Of a stretch of DNA of 64,000 bases, positions 46,117-54,576 are shown piece after piece (within the stretch, counting starts at the first letter, position 1; the number at the start of each line of letters is the position of its first letter). The stretch covers positions 5,580,001 through 5,644,000 of the forward strand of contig NZ_CP034550.1 of assembly GCF_009498035.1 (NCBI RefSeq). The letters are read 5' to 3'. The position numbers were made by a program, and so were the translations under genes. The notes beneath the pieces were generated by a model, which was given only the letters and a program-made list of their open reading frames with translations, made no database searches and was not told the origin of the DNA. The stretch comes from Saccharothrix syringae. GTDB taxonomy: Bacteria; Actinomycetota; Actinomycetes; Mycobacteriales; Pseudonocardiaceae.

Positions 46117-47640
46117 GTGGGGGTTGAACTCAGGCTGCTGGGGGACGTGTCCTGCCTGGTCCGCGGGATCGCGCTGGACGTGGGCCACCGGCGTCAGCGC
46201 AGCGTGCTGGCCGCGTTGCTGGTCGACGCGAACCGGCCGGTGCCGGTGGACGCGCTGATCGACCGGATCTGGGCGGAGAAGCCGCCGGTGCGGGTGCGCA
46301 CCACGTTGTACGGGTACGTCCACCACCTGCGGCGGGCGCTGGACGCCACCGCCGAGGCGCGGGTGGTGAGCAGGCCGGAGGGCTACTGCCTCGCCGTGGA
46401 CCCGGCGGCGGTGGACGTGCACCGGTTCCGGCAGTTGGCCGAGCGGGCGCGTGCCGACGACGACCAGGCGCTGTTCGACGCGGCGCTGGGGCTGTGGCGG
46501 GGCGAGCCGTTCGCGGGGCTGGAGTCGCCGTGGTTCGACGCGGTGCGCGAGCACCTGCTCCAGGAGCGGCTGGCCGTGGAGATGGATCGCAACGACGCGG
46601 CGCTGCGCGGCGGGCGGCACCACCGGCTGCTCCCGACGCTGTTCGCGATGGCCGAGGAGCACCCGCTGGACGAGCGGCTGGCCCACCAGTTCATGCTCGC
46701 CGCCTACCGCAGCGGGCGGCAGGACGAGGCGCTGCGGCGGTTCGACGCGATCCGCGCCCGCCTGGCCGACGAGCTGGGCACCGACCCGGGGTCGACGCTG
46801 CGGGCGCTGCACCACCGCATCCTCACCGGCGACCCGGAGCTGCGGCAGCAGGTGGTGGCGCGCCGGCCCGTGCCGCGCCAACTGCCGACGCCGCCCCGGC
46901 TGTTCGTCGGCCGCACCGACGAGCTGGGGGCGCTGGACCGCTGCCTGACCGCGGGGTCCGACGCCTGCCCGGCCGCGGCGATCGCGGTGGTGCACGGGCC
47001 TCGCGGCATCGGCAAGACCGCGCTGGCGCTGCGGTGGGCGCAGGCGCGGACGCACCTGTTCCCCGACGGCCAGTTGTACGCCGACCTGGGTGGTGCGCAC
47101 GGTGACCCGGCCGCGGCGCTGCGCGGCTTCCTCGACGCGCTCGGCGTCGCGCCCGGCGCGGTGCCGCCGGACCCCGGGGTGCGCGCGGCGCTGTACCGCA
47201 GCCTGGTCGCGGGCAGGCGGGTGCTGGTGATGGTCGACGACGTGGCCGACTGCGGGCAGGTGCTGCCGCTGCTGCCCGGCAGCGCGGCGAACACCGTGCT
47301 GATCACCAGCCCCGCCCCGCTGACCGACCTGGTCGCCACGCACGGCGCGCACTGCGTCGGGCTGGGCGCGCTGGGGCACGGCGAGTCCCGGCAGCTGCTG
47401 GCCGGCCACCTCGGCGAGCAGCGGGTCGCCGCGGAACCCGCGGCGGTCGTGGCGGTGCTGTCGCGCAGCGCGGGCGTGCCCTCGGCGCTGAGCCGGGCGG
47501 CGGCGCGGGCGCTGGCGCGGCCGGACCTGCGCCTGTCCGCGGTGGACGCCGAGTTCGACCGCCCGAGCACCGGGCACACCACGACGCTGCGCCGCCGGGT
47601 GCGGCGCAGACCGGCGACGCTCTCGCCGCGGCGTTCCTGA
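46117..47640 (+). CDS. SARP regulator with short NB-ARC domain, no TPR
   Basis: 507 residues from GTG 46117 behind GGGGGGAGCT. Winged helix (VELRLLGDVSCLVRG ... RRQRSVLAALLVDA), BTAD domain (to about 245), then a NB-ARC ATPase with Walker A HGPRGIGKTALALRWA and Walker B VLVMVDDVADCG. It ends after the NB-ARC helical part with an Arg-rich tail instead of the usual TPR array. The next gene, 115 bases downstream in the same direction, supplies an NB-ARC-TPR protein without SARP domain. They may work together or be the products of a split duplication. Confidence 0.8.
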   Translation: MGVELRLLGDVSCLVRGIALDVGHRRQRSVLAALLVDANRPVPVDALIDRIWAEKPPVRVRTTLYGYVHHLRRALDATAEARVVSRPEGYCLAVDPAAVDVHRFRQLAERARADDDQALFDAALGLWRGEPFAGLESPWFDAVREHLLQERLAVEMDRNDAALRGGRHHRLLPTLFAMAEEHPLDERLAHQFMLAAYRSGRQDEALRRFDAIRARLADELGTDPGSTLRALHHRILTGDPELRQQVVARRPVPRQLPTPPRLFVGRTDELGALDRCLTAGSDACPAAAIAVVHGPRGIGKTALALRWAQARTHLFPDGQLYADLGGAHGDPAAALRGFLDALGVAPGAVPPDPGVRAALYRSLVAGRRVLVMVDDVADCGQVLPLLPGSAANTVLITSPAPLTDLVATHGAHCVGLGALGHGESRQLLAGHLGEQRVAAEPAAVVAVLSRSAGVPSALSRAAARALARPDLRLSAVDAEFDRPSTGHTTTLRRRVRRRPATLSPRRS

Positions 47641-47754
47641 GCGCGACGGGAGCGCGACGGGTTCGGGCGAGCGGGTGAATCGCGGCGACGGCCCGGTGGT
47701 GTGGTAGAACGCTGGATGCACCAGTCGACGACCGGATCGGGAAGGTGTCCTCCG

Positions 47755-50019
47755 GTGGTGCCTGCCGCGCCCGGGCAACCCGACGACCCGGGGCCCGCCG
47801 TCCGCGACGGCGGGCCCCAGGTCGAGGTCCGCAACGCGGTCTCCGGTGACGCGGGCTCGGTGGTGCAGGTCGGGGTGGTGCACGGTGACGTGCACCTGCA
47901 CGCGCCCTCGCCGCCGTCCGCGCCGGTGGTGCCGCGACAACTGCCCGCCGCGCCGGGGGTGTTCGCCGGGCGGGTGGTGGAGCTGGCCGCGCTGGACCGC
48001 GTCCTGGGCGGTGACTCGGACGTTCCGGTGGCGGCGGGCAGGTCGGTGGCGGGGAAGTCCGCGGCGGCGGGTGGTCCGGCCGGCAGGTCGGTGGTGATCT
48101 CGGCGATCGGCGGTGCCGGCGGGATCGGCAAGACCTGCCTCGCCCTGACCTGGGCCCACCGCAACCTCGACCGCTTCCCGGACGGCCAGCTGTTCGTCGA
48201 CCTGCACGGCTTCAGCCCCACCGGGCAGCCGACCGACCCCGCGGACGCGGTGCGCGGCTTCCTCACCGCCCTCGGCGCCGACCCCGACGGCCTGCCCGCG
48301 GACCTGGACGCCCTGGCCGGGTCGTACCGGGGTCTGGTGGCCGGGCGGCGCGTGCTGGTGGTGCTGGACAACGCCGCCACCGCCGACCAGGTCGTCCCGC
48401 TGCTGCCCGGCACGCCCACGTGCACCGTGCTGGTCACCGGCCGCACCACCCTGCCCTCCCTGATCGACCGGTACGGCGCCCGCCACCTGCACCTGGACGT
48501 CCTCACCCCCGCCGAGGCCCGAACCCTGCTCGCCGCCCGCCTCGGCGGCCGGCTGACCGACGACACCGTGACCGACGACCTGGTCGAGCTGTGCGGGCGC
48601 CACCCGCTCGCCCTGGCGATCACCGCCCGCCACGCCGCCACCCACCCGCGCGTCCCGCTCGCCGAACTCGCCGCCGAGCTGCGCGACCTGGGCCTGGAAG
48701 CGCTCGACCACGACACGGACCCGGCCGCCAGCCTGCCCGCCGTGCTCTCGTGGTCCCTGCGCCGCCTCACCGACGAGCAGCGGCGGGTGTTCGCGCTGCT
48801 CGGCACCGCCCCCGGCCCCGACATCGACCTGCCCGCCGCCACCTCGCTCACCGGTCTGCCGCCGGCCCGGACGCGCAAGGCCCTGCACACCCTGGAGGAC
48901 GCCTCCCTGCTCGACCGGCGCCCGCACGGCCGCTACGCGATGCACGACCTGGTCCGCGCCTACGCCGCCACCACGGCCCACGACCTGCCCGAACCGGTGC
49001 GGCGGGCGGCGCTGGACCGGGTGGTCGACCACTACCTGCACACGTCCCACACGGCCGAACACCTCCTGCAGCCCCACCGCCCGCCGATCCGGCTCGCCCC
49101 GCCCGCCCCCGGGACCGACCCCGAGCCGCTGCCCGACCACGCCGCCGCGCTGACCTGGCTGGACACCCACCACCCCCACCTGCTCGCCGCCCAGCGCACC
49201 GCCGCCGCCCACCACCGCCACCAGACCGTCTGGCACCTGGCCTGGACCCTCTACACCTTCCAGCGCCGGCGCGGGCACCGCCACGACGCGCTGGCGGTGT
49301 GGCGGACGGCCGTCGAGGCCGCCGAGCGGCTGCCCGACCCCGTCGCCCGCATCCGCAGCCACCGGCTCCTCGGTGACGCCCACGCCGACCTCGGGCAGCA
49401 CGAGCGGGCCATCGGGCACCTGCACCGGGCGCTCGAACTGGCCGAGCACCACCACGACCCCCTGGAGCAGGCGCTGACCCACCACATCCTCGCGCCGGTG
49501 TGGGGGCGGTCGGGGGACGACCGGCGGGCCCTGGAGCACTCCCGCCGCGCCCTGGAGTGCTACCGCGCCGTCGGGCGGCCCGCGTGGGTGGCCTCCGCGC
49601 TCAACCTGGTGGGCTGGTACGCCGCCCGCCTGGGCGACCACGACACCGCCCGCGACCACTGCCGGGCCGCGCTGGCCCTGCACCGCCGCCACCGCTACCC
49701 CGAGGGCGAGGCGGCCACCCTCGACAGCCTGGGCTACGTCGAACACCTCACCGGGCACCACCGGCGGGCCGTCGACCACTACCGGCGGGCGCTCGCGCTG
49801 TACCGCACCCTGGGCAACGCCGCCGAGACCGCCACCACCCTGGACAACCTCGGCCACCCCCTCGCCGCCCTGGGCCGACCCGACCGGGCCCGCGCCGCGT
49901 GGCGGGAGGCGCTGGAGCTGTTGCGGCAGCAGGGCCGCGACGCCGAGGCCGAACGCGTCCGGCGGCAGCTCGACGACCTCGGGCCGGCACCGGGGGAGGA
50001 CGGGCGCGACGACGGGTGA
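47755..50019 (+). CDS. NB-ARC-TPR protein, AfsR-like without DNA-binding domain
   Basis: 754 residues from GTG 47755, preferred because GGGAAGG (47739-47746) precedes it; GTG 47701 and ATG 47716 are in frame but lack a binding site. The N-terminus holds a strand repeat (VEVRNAVSGDAGSVVQVGVV, HGDVHLHAP), then the linker PRQLPAAPGVFAGRVVELAA, the NB-ARC domain with ISAIGGAGGIGKTCLALTWA, and TPR repeats to the end. From PRQLPAAP onward it is closely similar to the AfsR-type protein at 15.8 kb. Without a winged helix it must signal through a partner, possibly the SARP protein encoded just upstream. Confidence 0.75.
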   Translation: MVPAAPGQPDDPGPAVRDGGPQVEVRNAVSGDAGSVVQVGVVHGDVHLHAPSPPSAPVVPRQLPAAPGVFAGRVVELAALDRVLGGDSDVPVAAGRSVAGKSAAAGGPAGRSVVISAIGGAGGIGKTCLALTWAHRNLDRFPDGQLFVDLHGFSPTGQPTDPADAVRGFLTALGADPDGLPADLDALAGSYRGLVAGRRVLVVLDNAATADQVVPLLPGTPTCTVLVTGRTTLPSLIDRYGARHLHLDVLTPAEARTLLAARLGGRLTDDTVTDDLVELCGRHPLALAITARHAATHPRVPLAELAAELRDLGLEALDHDTDPAASLPAVLSWSLRRLTDEQRRVFALLGTAPGPDIDLPAATSLTGLPPARTRKALHTLEDASLLDRRPHGRYAMHDLVRAYAATTAHDLPEPVRRAALDRVVDHYLHTSHTAEHLLQPHRPPIRLAPPAPGTDPEPLPDHAAALTWLDTHHPHLLAAQRTAAAHHRHQTVWHLAWTLYTFQRRRGHRHDALAVWRTAVEAAERLPDPVARIRSHRLLGDAHADLGQHERAIGHLHRALELAEHHHDPLEQALTHHILAPVWGRSGDDRRALEHSRRALECYRAVGRPAWVASALNLVGWYAARLGDHDTARDHCRAALALHRRHRYPEGEAATLDSLGYVEHLTGHHRRAVDHYRRALALYRTLGNAAETATTLDNLGHPLAALGRPDRARAAWREALELLRQQGRDAEAERVRRQLDDLGPAPGEDGRDDG

Positions 50020-50037
50020 CCCGGGCCGGTCCCGCCC

Positions 50038-50358
50038 TCAGTCCAGGTGGAAGACCTCGGTCAGGGGGCGCATGGCCTCGTCGGGGTCCCGGCCGTCGAG
50101 GGCGGTGAAGAACTCGGCCATCTCGGCCTGCCACCGGTCGTTGACCTCGCGGTCGCGCATGCCGCGCCGGGCGGCGTCCCAGTCGGGGGTTTCCAGGTAG
50201 CCGACGAGCAGGCCGTCGTCGGCCAGGAAGAGGGTGTAGTTGCCCCAGCCGGTCTCCCGCAGCGCCCGTCGCATCTCCGGCCACACCTCGCGGTGCCGTT
50301 CGCGGTACTCGGCCATCCGCTCGGGGCGGACCCGCAGCAGGAAGCACACACGTCGCAC
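50038..50358 (-). CDS. rhaM: L-rhamnose mutarotase
   Basis: 106 residues from ATG 50358. The whole chain fits the family: MRRVCFLLRVRPERMAEYRE, RHREVWPEMRRALRETGWGN, YTLFLADDGLLVGYLETPD and VNDRWQAEMAEFFTALDG, with the catalytic His of RHREVWPE and the Tyr/Trp pocket residues present. It interconverts alpha- and beta-L-rhamnose, the sugar released from rhamnogalacturonan. It is the last gene of the operon read from 55.9 kb. Confidence 0.85.
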   Translation of the reverse strand: MRRVCFLLRVRPERMAEYRERHREVWPEMRRALRETGWGNYTLFLADDGLLVGYLETPDWDAARRGMRDREVNDRWQAEMAEFFTALDGRDPDEAMRPLTEVFHLD

Positions 50359-50409
50359 GTCGACCTCCGGGAAGAACGGGAAGGGACCGGGAACACCCCG
50401 CTCCCGGGA

Positions 50410-52248
50410 TCACGGCGGGCGGACGCCGTCGTGGAAGGCCACCCGCACGGTGATCTCCCGCTCCTGCCCCGGCGCCAGCACCAGCGGCCGGTCCCAGGCC
50501 AGTGCCGAGCCGATGCCCTGGTACTGCCGCACGCGCACGAACCACGGGTCGGTCGGCCCGGACACCAGCGCGGTCCACGGGCGTTGCGGGTCGGACACCA
50601 CCACCGCCAGCCACGGGGCGGGCCGCCCGTTGACCTGGTCCTCCCCCGACCCGCCGGAGGTGAACACGTGCACGGTGGCCGGGTCGAGGTCGGGCAGCCG
50701 CCAGAACCAGCCGCCGTAGCCGGCGCCGGCCCGGCCCTTGCTGCCGGGGCTGTGCAGGACCACCTCGCGATCGGCGGACAGCACGCTGGTCCACTCCAGC
50801 TCCCAGCCGCCCTCGACGAACCGGCGCCGCACCCGCCGCCGCTCGCGCAGCAGCACCCGGCCGCCCGCGTCGCACCAGGCCAGCTCGTCGGGGCCGGGTT
50901 CGCCGTGCGCCAGCTCGCGGACCACGCCCAGCTCGCCGGGCTCGTAGCCCCGGCCGGGCACGTAGTTGCGGCCGCCCCACAGGTTGACGCCGTTCACGTC
51001 GGGCAGTGCCAGGCCGATGCCCCGGTGCCACGGGTGGTCGTCGGGGTGCTCGCCGGTGACCACGGTGCCGCCGAGGGTCCGCACCGGGTGCAGCGCGGGC
51101 CGCGGCACGACCAGCGGCAACGCGGCGCGGTCCCAGCCGTAGCGGGCGGCGGCGCCCAGCGGTGACCAGGGCACCTCCAGCTCGCCGAAGGTGCGCAGCC
51201 GCTCGGCGGCCCTGGTGACCGCGGAGTCCACGCCGTCCACGTCGACGCGGTCGCCGTTGCGGCGCAGCCACGCCGAGTCGATCGGCAGCGGTTCGGGCGC
51301 GGTGCGCACCTCCTCCAGCACGCGCGTGAACGCGCCGGTGGCGGTCAGCGGCGAGTTCAGCGGCACGGCGGGGTCGGCCAGGTGGTCGAGCAGGTTGGCC
51401 AGCGGGGTGTCGTGGCCGTGCCGCTCCTCGATGCCGTCGACCACCAGCGCGTGGCGGGTGTAGTGCAGCTCGGCGCGCCTGCGGCTGCCGTGCACGACGA
51501 GCACGGGTTCCTCGGCGACCTCGGCGCACAGCGTCACCGCGACCACCACGACCGTGCCGCGGCGGGTGCGCAGCCGCAGGCACGAGGTGTCGTCGGCCTC
51601 GATGTCGCGGGCGCGCAGCAGCTCCAGCGCGATGTCGTCCACGTCGTCGACGCCGGTGCTGCCGTCGAGCGCCAGGGCGGTGGCGATGCCGTGGGCGAAG
51701 GGGTTGGTCAGGGCGCCGTCGACGACCGGGGCGCCGTCGAGGGTGCGGCGGCCGGCCCAGGGCGCGCGGGTGTAGTAGGCGTCGTCGCGCGACCACGTGC
51801 CGCGCACGCCGATGCCCCGCACCTCGCCCAGCCCGCCCGACCCCATCAGGTCGGCCAAGCGGCGCACCGCGTGCGAGCCCAGGCTCTGGAAGCCGACCTG
51901 CACCGGCCGCCCGGCGGCCCGCGCGACCAGCGCGCGCCAGTCGGCGAGGGTGGCGGTGGGCGGTTTCTCCAGCAGCAGGTGGGCGCCCGCGTCCAGCACC
52001 CGGTGGGCCAGGCCGACGTGGGTGTGGATGGGGGTGGACACGATGCCGATGTCCGCGCCGGGCAGCAGTTCGCCCGGGTCGGCGGACACGGGCCGGTCGC
52101 CGACGAGCCGCCGCGCCTCCTCGTCGAGGGCCTTCACCTCGCACACGCCGGCCAGCTCCACCCGCCCTGCAGCTTCCAGCGCGGCGATCTCGCGCAGGTA
52201 GAGCCGCCCGTAGCCGAAGGCGCCGGCGAGCACCACGCGCGGGGTCAC
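50410..52248 (-). CDS. Gfo/Idh/MocA oxidoreductase fused to a DUF6807 (PmoA-like) domain
   Basis: 612 residues from GTG 52248, overlapping the stop of the upstream gene by four bases. Residues 1-310 are an NAD(P)-dependent oxidoreductase: RVVLAGAFGYGRLYLREIAA (Rossmann loop), IGIVSTPIHTHVGLAHRVLD, HLLLEKPPTATLADW (the EKP motif with catalytic Lys) and HGIATALALDG. From about 350 on is a beta-sandwich of the DUF6807 family (HPVRTLGGTVVTGEHPDDHP, WHRGIGLALPDVNGVNLWGG, VLHSPGSKGRAGAGYGGWFW). The two domains usually occur as neighbours in sugar operons. A role in converting a uronic acid or rhamnose derivative is inference. Confidence 0.75.
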   Translation of the reverse strand: MTPRVVLAGAFGYGRLYLREIAALEAAGRVELAGVCEVKALDEEARRLVGDRPVSADPGELLPGADIGIVSTPIHTHVGLAHRVLDAGAHLLLEKPPTATLADWRALVARAAGRPVQVGFQSLGSHAVRRLADLMGSGGLGEVRGIGVRGTWSRDDAYYTRAPWAGRRTLDGAPVVDGALTNPFAHGIATALALDGSTGVDDVDDIALELLRARDIEADDTSCLRLRTRRGTVVVVAVTLCAEVAEEPVLVVHGSRRRAELHYTRHALVVDGIEERHGHDTPLANLLDHLADPAVPLNSPLTATGAFTRVLEEVRTAPEPLPIDSAWLRRNGDRVDVDGVDSAVTRAAERLRTFGELEVPWSPLGAAARYGWDRAALPLVVPRPALHPVRTLGGTVVTGEHPDDHPWHRGIGLALPDVNGVNLWGGRNYVPGRGYEPGELGVVRELAHGEPGPDELAWCDAGGRVLLRERRRVRRRFVEGGWELEWTSVLSADREVVLHSPGSKGRAGAGYGGWFWRLPDLDPATVHVFTSGGSGEDQVNGRPAPWLAVVVSDPQRPWTALVSGPTDPWFVRVRQYQGIGSALAWDRPLVLAPGQEREITVRVAFHDGVRPP

Positions 52249-52781
52249 CGGCGCTCCACCGCGACCGCGGCGAACACCAGCAGGCCGGGCACGACCACGG
52301 CGAACGCGGGTGCCTGCACGACCACCAGCGAGGCCACCGCCAGCGCGCCGACCAGGTAGGCGTAGCCGACGGGGTCGCGGGCGGGCTCGGCGAGCAGGGC
52401 GGCCCACCGGTCGCCGGGCCGCCACCGCGCGGCCGTGCGCAGCACCAGCAGCAGCGCGGCGGCCAGCGCCACCCCGATCACCGGGCCCAGCACCGCCGAT
52501 CCCGGCAACCCGCCGGCCAGCGCGAGCAGGTCCAGGGCGCCGACGACGAGCAGGGCGGGCGGCACCAGCAGCGCCACCGGGTCGCGCAGCCCCCGCCCCA
52601 CCAGCACAGCGAACCGCCGCGCGGTGGGCGTGCGGCCCCCGTCGACCAGCTCCCGCAGCAGCACCGACCCGGCGGCCAGCGCCGGTGCCGCGGTCAGCAC
52701 CGGCAGCGCCGCCAGGCACACCAGCACGCCGATCAGCAGCACCTCCGCCAGCAGCGCCAGCGGGCGAACCCACGTGCCCAT
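52245..52781 (-). CDS. YesL-like (DUF624) membrane protein
   Basis: 178 residues from ATG 52781. Five hydrophobic helices; the first part, LLAEVLLIGVLVCLAALPVL and TAAPALAAGSVLLRELVDGG, has the DUF624 signature (LPVxTxxPALAA). In Bacillus subtilis the homologue YesL is encoded in the rhamnogalacturonan uptake cluster next to the YesOPQ transporter, the same context as here. Probably helps the transporter or its regulation; mechanism unknown. Confidence 0.65.
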   Translation of the reverse strand: MGTWVRPLALLAEVLLIGVLVCLAALPVLTAAPALAAGSVLLRELVDGGRTPTARRFAVLVGRGLRDPVALLVPPALLVVGALDLLALAGGLPGSAVLGPVIGVALAAALLLVLRTAARWRPGDRWAALLAEPARDPVGYAYLVGALAVASLVVVQAPAFAVVVPGLLVFAAVAVERR

Positions 52782-52785
52782 TGCC

Positions 52786-53619
52786 CTACCCCTTCAACCC
52801 GGAGGTGGCCACACCGTCCACCAGGAACCGCTGGAACGCCAGGAAGAACAGCCCGATGGGCAGCAGCGCCAGCACCGACATGGCGAACATCGGCCCGAAC
52901 GCCGACTCGGTGGCCTGGTCGACGAACAGCTGCAGCGCCAGCGGCAGGGTGAACTTCTCCGCGTCGTTGAGGTAGATCAGCTGCGAGAAGAAGTCGTTCC
53001 AGTTCCAGATGAAGGTGAAGATCGCGGTGGTGATCAGCGCCGGGCGCAGCAGCGGCAGGATGACGTGCCGGAAGGTACCGGCGGGGCCGCAGCCGTCCAG
53101 GGTGGCCGCCTCGTCCAGCTCGCGCGGCAGGGTGCGGATGAACTGGACCATCAGGAAGATGAAGAACGCGTCGGTGGCCAGGAACTTGGGCAGCACCAGG
53201 GGCCAGAACGTGTTCACCACCCCCAGCTGCTGGAAGATCACGTACTGCGGGATCAGCACCACGTGGTGCGGCAGCATGATGGTGATCATCATGAAACCGA
53301 ACATGGGCCCCCGGCCGCGGAAGTGCAATCGCCCGAAGGCGTACGCGGCCAGCGAGCACGACACCACGTTGCCGACCACCGCGCCGGCGGAGACCAGCAG
53401 CGAGTTCCGGAAGTAGTGCAGCACGCCGAACTCGCCCACGCCGTCGAACACCTGCGCGTAGTTGTCCCCGGTGGGCTCGCGGGGCAGCAGCGCGAGCGTG
53501 GACAGCACCTCGGTGGCGGGCTTGAACGACGTCGACACCAGCCACACCACCGGGTAGAGCAGCACCAGCAGCACGCCGATCACCACGACGTGCCACAGCA
53601 CCTTCCCGGACGTCGTCAC
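52786..53619 (-). CDS. Carbohydrate ABC transporter permease (MalG/YesQ type)
   Basis: 277 residues from GTG 53619, overlapping the first permease's stop (GTGA). Six membrane helices; the first segment VLWHVVVIGVLLVLLYPVVW is followed by the usual SFKPATEV. The EAA loop reads RTLPRELDEAATLDGCGPAG before HVILPLLRPALITTAIFTFI. Ends GVATSGLKG, the common C-terminus of this family. Forms the channel with the next gene product. No ATPase gene is in the operon, so it must share a multitask ATPase (MsiK type) encoded elsewhere. Confidence 0.85.
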   Translation of the reverse strand: MTTSGKVLWHVVVIGVLLVLLYPVVWLVSTSFKPATEVLSTLALLPREPTGDNYAQVFDGVGEFGVLHYFRNSLLVSAGAVVGNVVSCSLAAYAFGRLHFRGRGPMFGFMMITIMLPHHVVLIPQYVIFQQLGVVNTFWPLVLPKFLATDAFFIFLMVQFIRTLPRELDEAATLDGCGPAGTFRHVILPLLRPALITTAIFTFIWNWNDFFSQLIYLNDAEKFTLPLALQLFVDQATESAFGPMFAMSVLALLPIGLFFLAFQRFLVDGVATSGLKG

Positions 53620-54572
53620 CGGTCCTCCCCCGCGTAGAACACCCACCGCCTGGAGCTGCGGAACACCAGGGCGGTCAGCGCCGCCACCACGACCAGCAGC
53701 ACCCAGGCCATCGCCGAGGCGTAGCCCATCCGGAAGTCGGTGAACCCCCGCTGGTACAGGTACAGCGGGTAGAGCAGGGTGGAGTCGCTGGGCCCGCCCC
53801 GCCCGCTGCTGACCACGAACGCGCCGGTGAACGCCTGGAAGGCGTTGATGGTCTCCAGCACCAGGTTGAACAGGATCACCGGCGAGAGCATGGGCAGCGT
53901 GATGCCGAACAACCGCCGCGCCGGGCCCGCGCCGTCGATCGCGGCCGCCTCGTACAGCTCGCGCGGCACCTGCTTCAGACCGGCCAGGAAGATCACCATG
54001 GGCGCGCCGAACTGCCACGCGGCCAGCGCCACCAGGGTCAGCAGGGCGTACCGGGGCTGGTCCACCCAGCCGCCGGTGTCGATGCCGAGCCCGGCCAGCA
54101 CCTCGTCCACGGTGCCGTCGGTGGAGAACAGCGCCCGCCACGCCAGCGCCACGCTCACGCTGGCACCCAGCAGCGACGGCGCGTAGAACGCCGACCGGTA
54201 CAGGCCCACGCCCCGGCGCGGCCGGTTGAGCAGCAGCGCCACCGCCAGGGCCAGGGCCAGCTTCAGCGGCACCGACAGCAGCACGTACTCGGTCGTGGTC
54301 CACGCCGCGTGCCAGAACCGCTCGTCGCCGGTGAACATGGTGGCGTAGTTGTCGAAGCCCACCCACTCCGGGCTGTCGAACAGGTCGTAGTCGGTGAACG
54401 ACAGGTACAGCGACGCGACCATCGGTCCGATGGTCAGCAGCGCGGCACCGACGATCCACGGCGACAGGAACAGGTAGGCGACGCCCTGGCCCCGCCGCCG
54501 GCGCGCGGTGCCCGCGGGCGCCGGCGGCGGGGGGTCGAGGGCGTCCGGTCGGGTCAGCGCGGACTGCGTCAT
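53616..54572 (-). CDS. Carbohydrate ABC transporter permease (MalF/YesP type)
   Basis: 318 residues from ATG 54572. A Pro/Arg-rich cytoplasmic start precedes the first helix (VAYLFLSPWIVGAALLTIGP, the family's LFLxPxxxG motif), then SLYLSFTDYDLFDSPEWVGF, and the EAA loop QVPRELYEAAAIDGAGPARR. Starts four bases after the solute-binding protein's stop. Partner of the downstream permease. Confidence 0.85.
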   Translation of the reverse strand: MTQSALTRPDALDPPPPAPAGTARRRRGQGVAYLFLSPWIVGAALLTIGPMVASLYLSFTDYDLFDSPEWVGFDNYATMFTGDERFWHAAWTTTEYVLLSVPLKLALALAVALLLNRPRRGVGLYRSAFYAPSLLGASVSVALAWRALFSTDGTVDEVLAGLGIDTGGWVDQPRYALLTLVALAAWQFGAPMVIFLAGLKQVPRELYEAAAIDGAGPARRLFGITLPMLSPVILFNLVLETINAFQAFTGAFVVSSGRGGPSDSTLLYPLYLYQRGFTDFRMGYASAMAWVLLVVVAALTALVFRSSRRWVFYAGEDR

Positions 54573-54576
54573 CTCG

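Noticed and set aside
45904..49857. 1317-codon minus frame
   Set aside because: Antisense of the SARP and NB-ARC-TPR genes, which have clear motifs and ribosome-binding sites.
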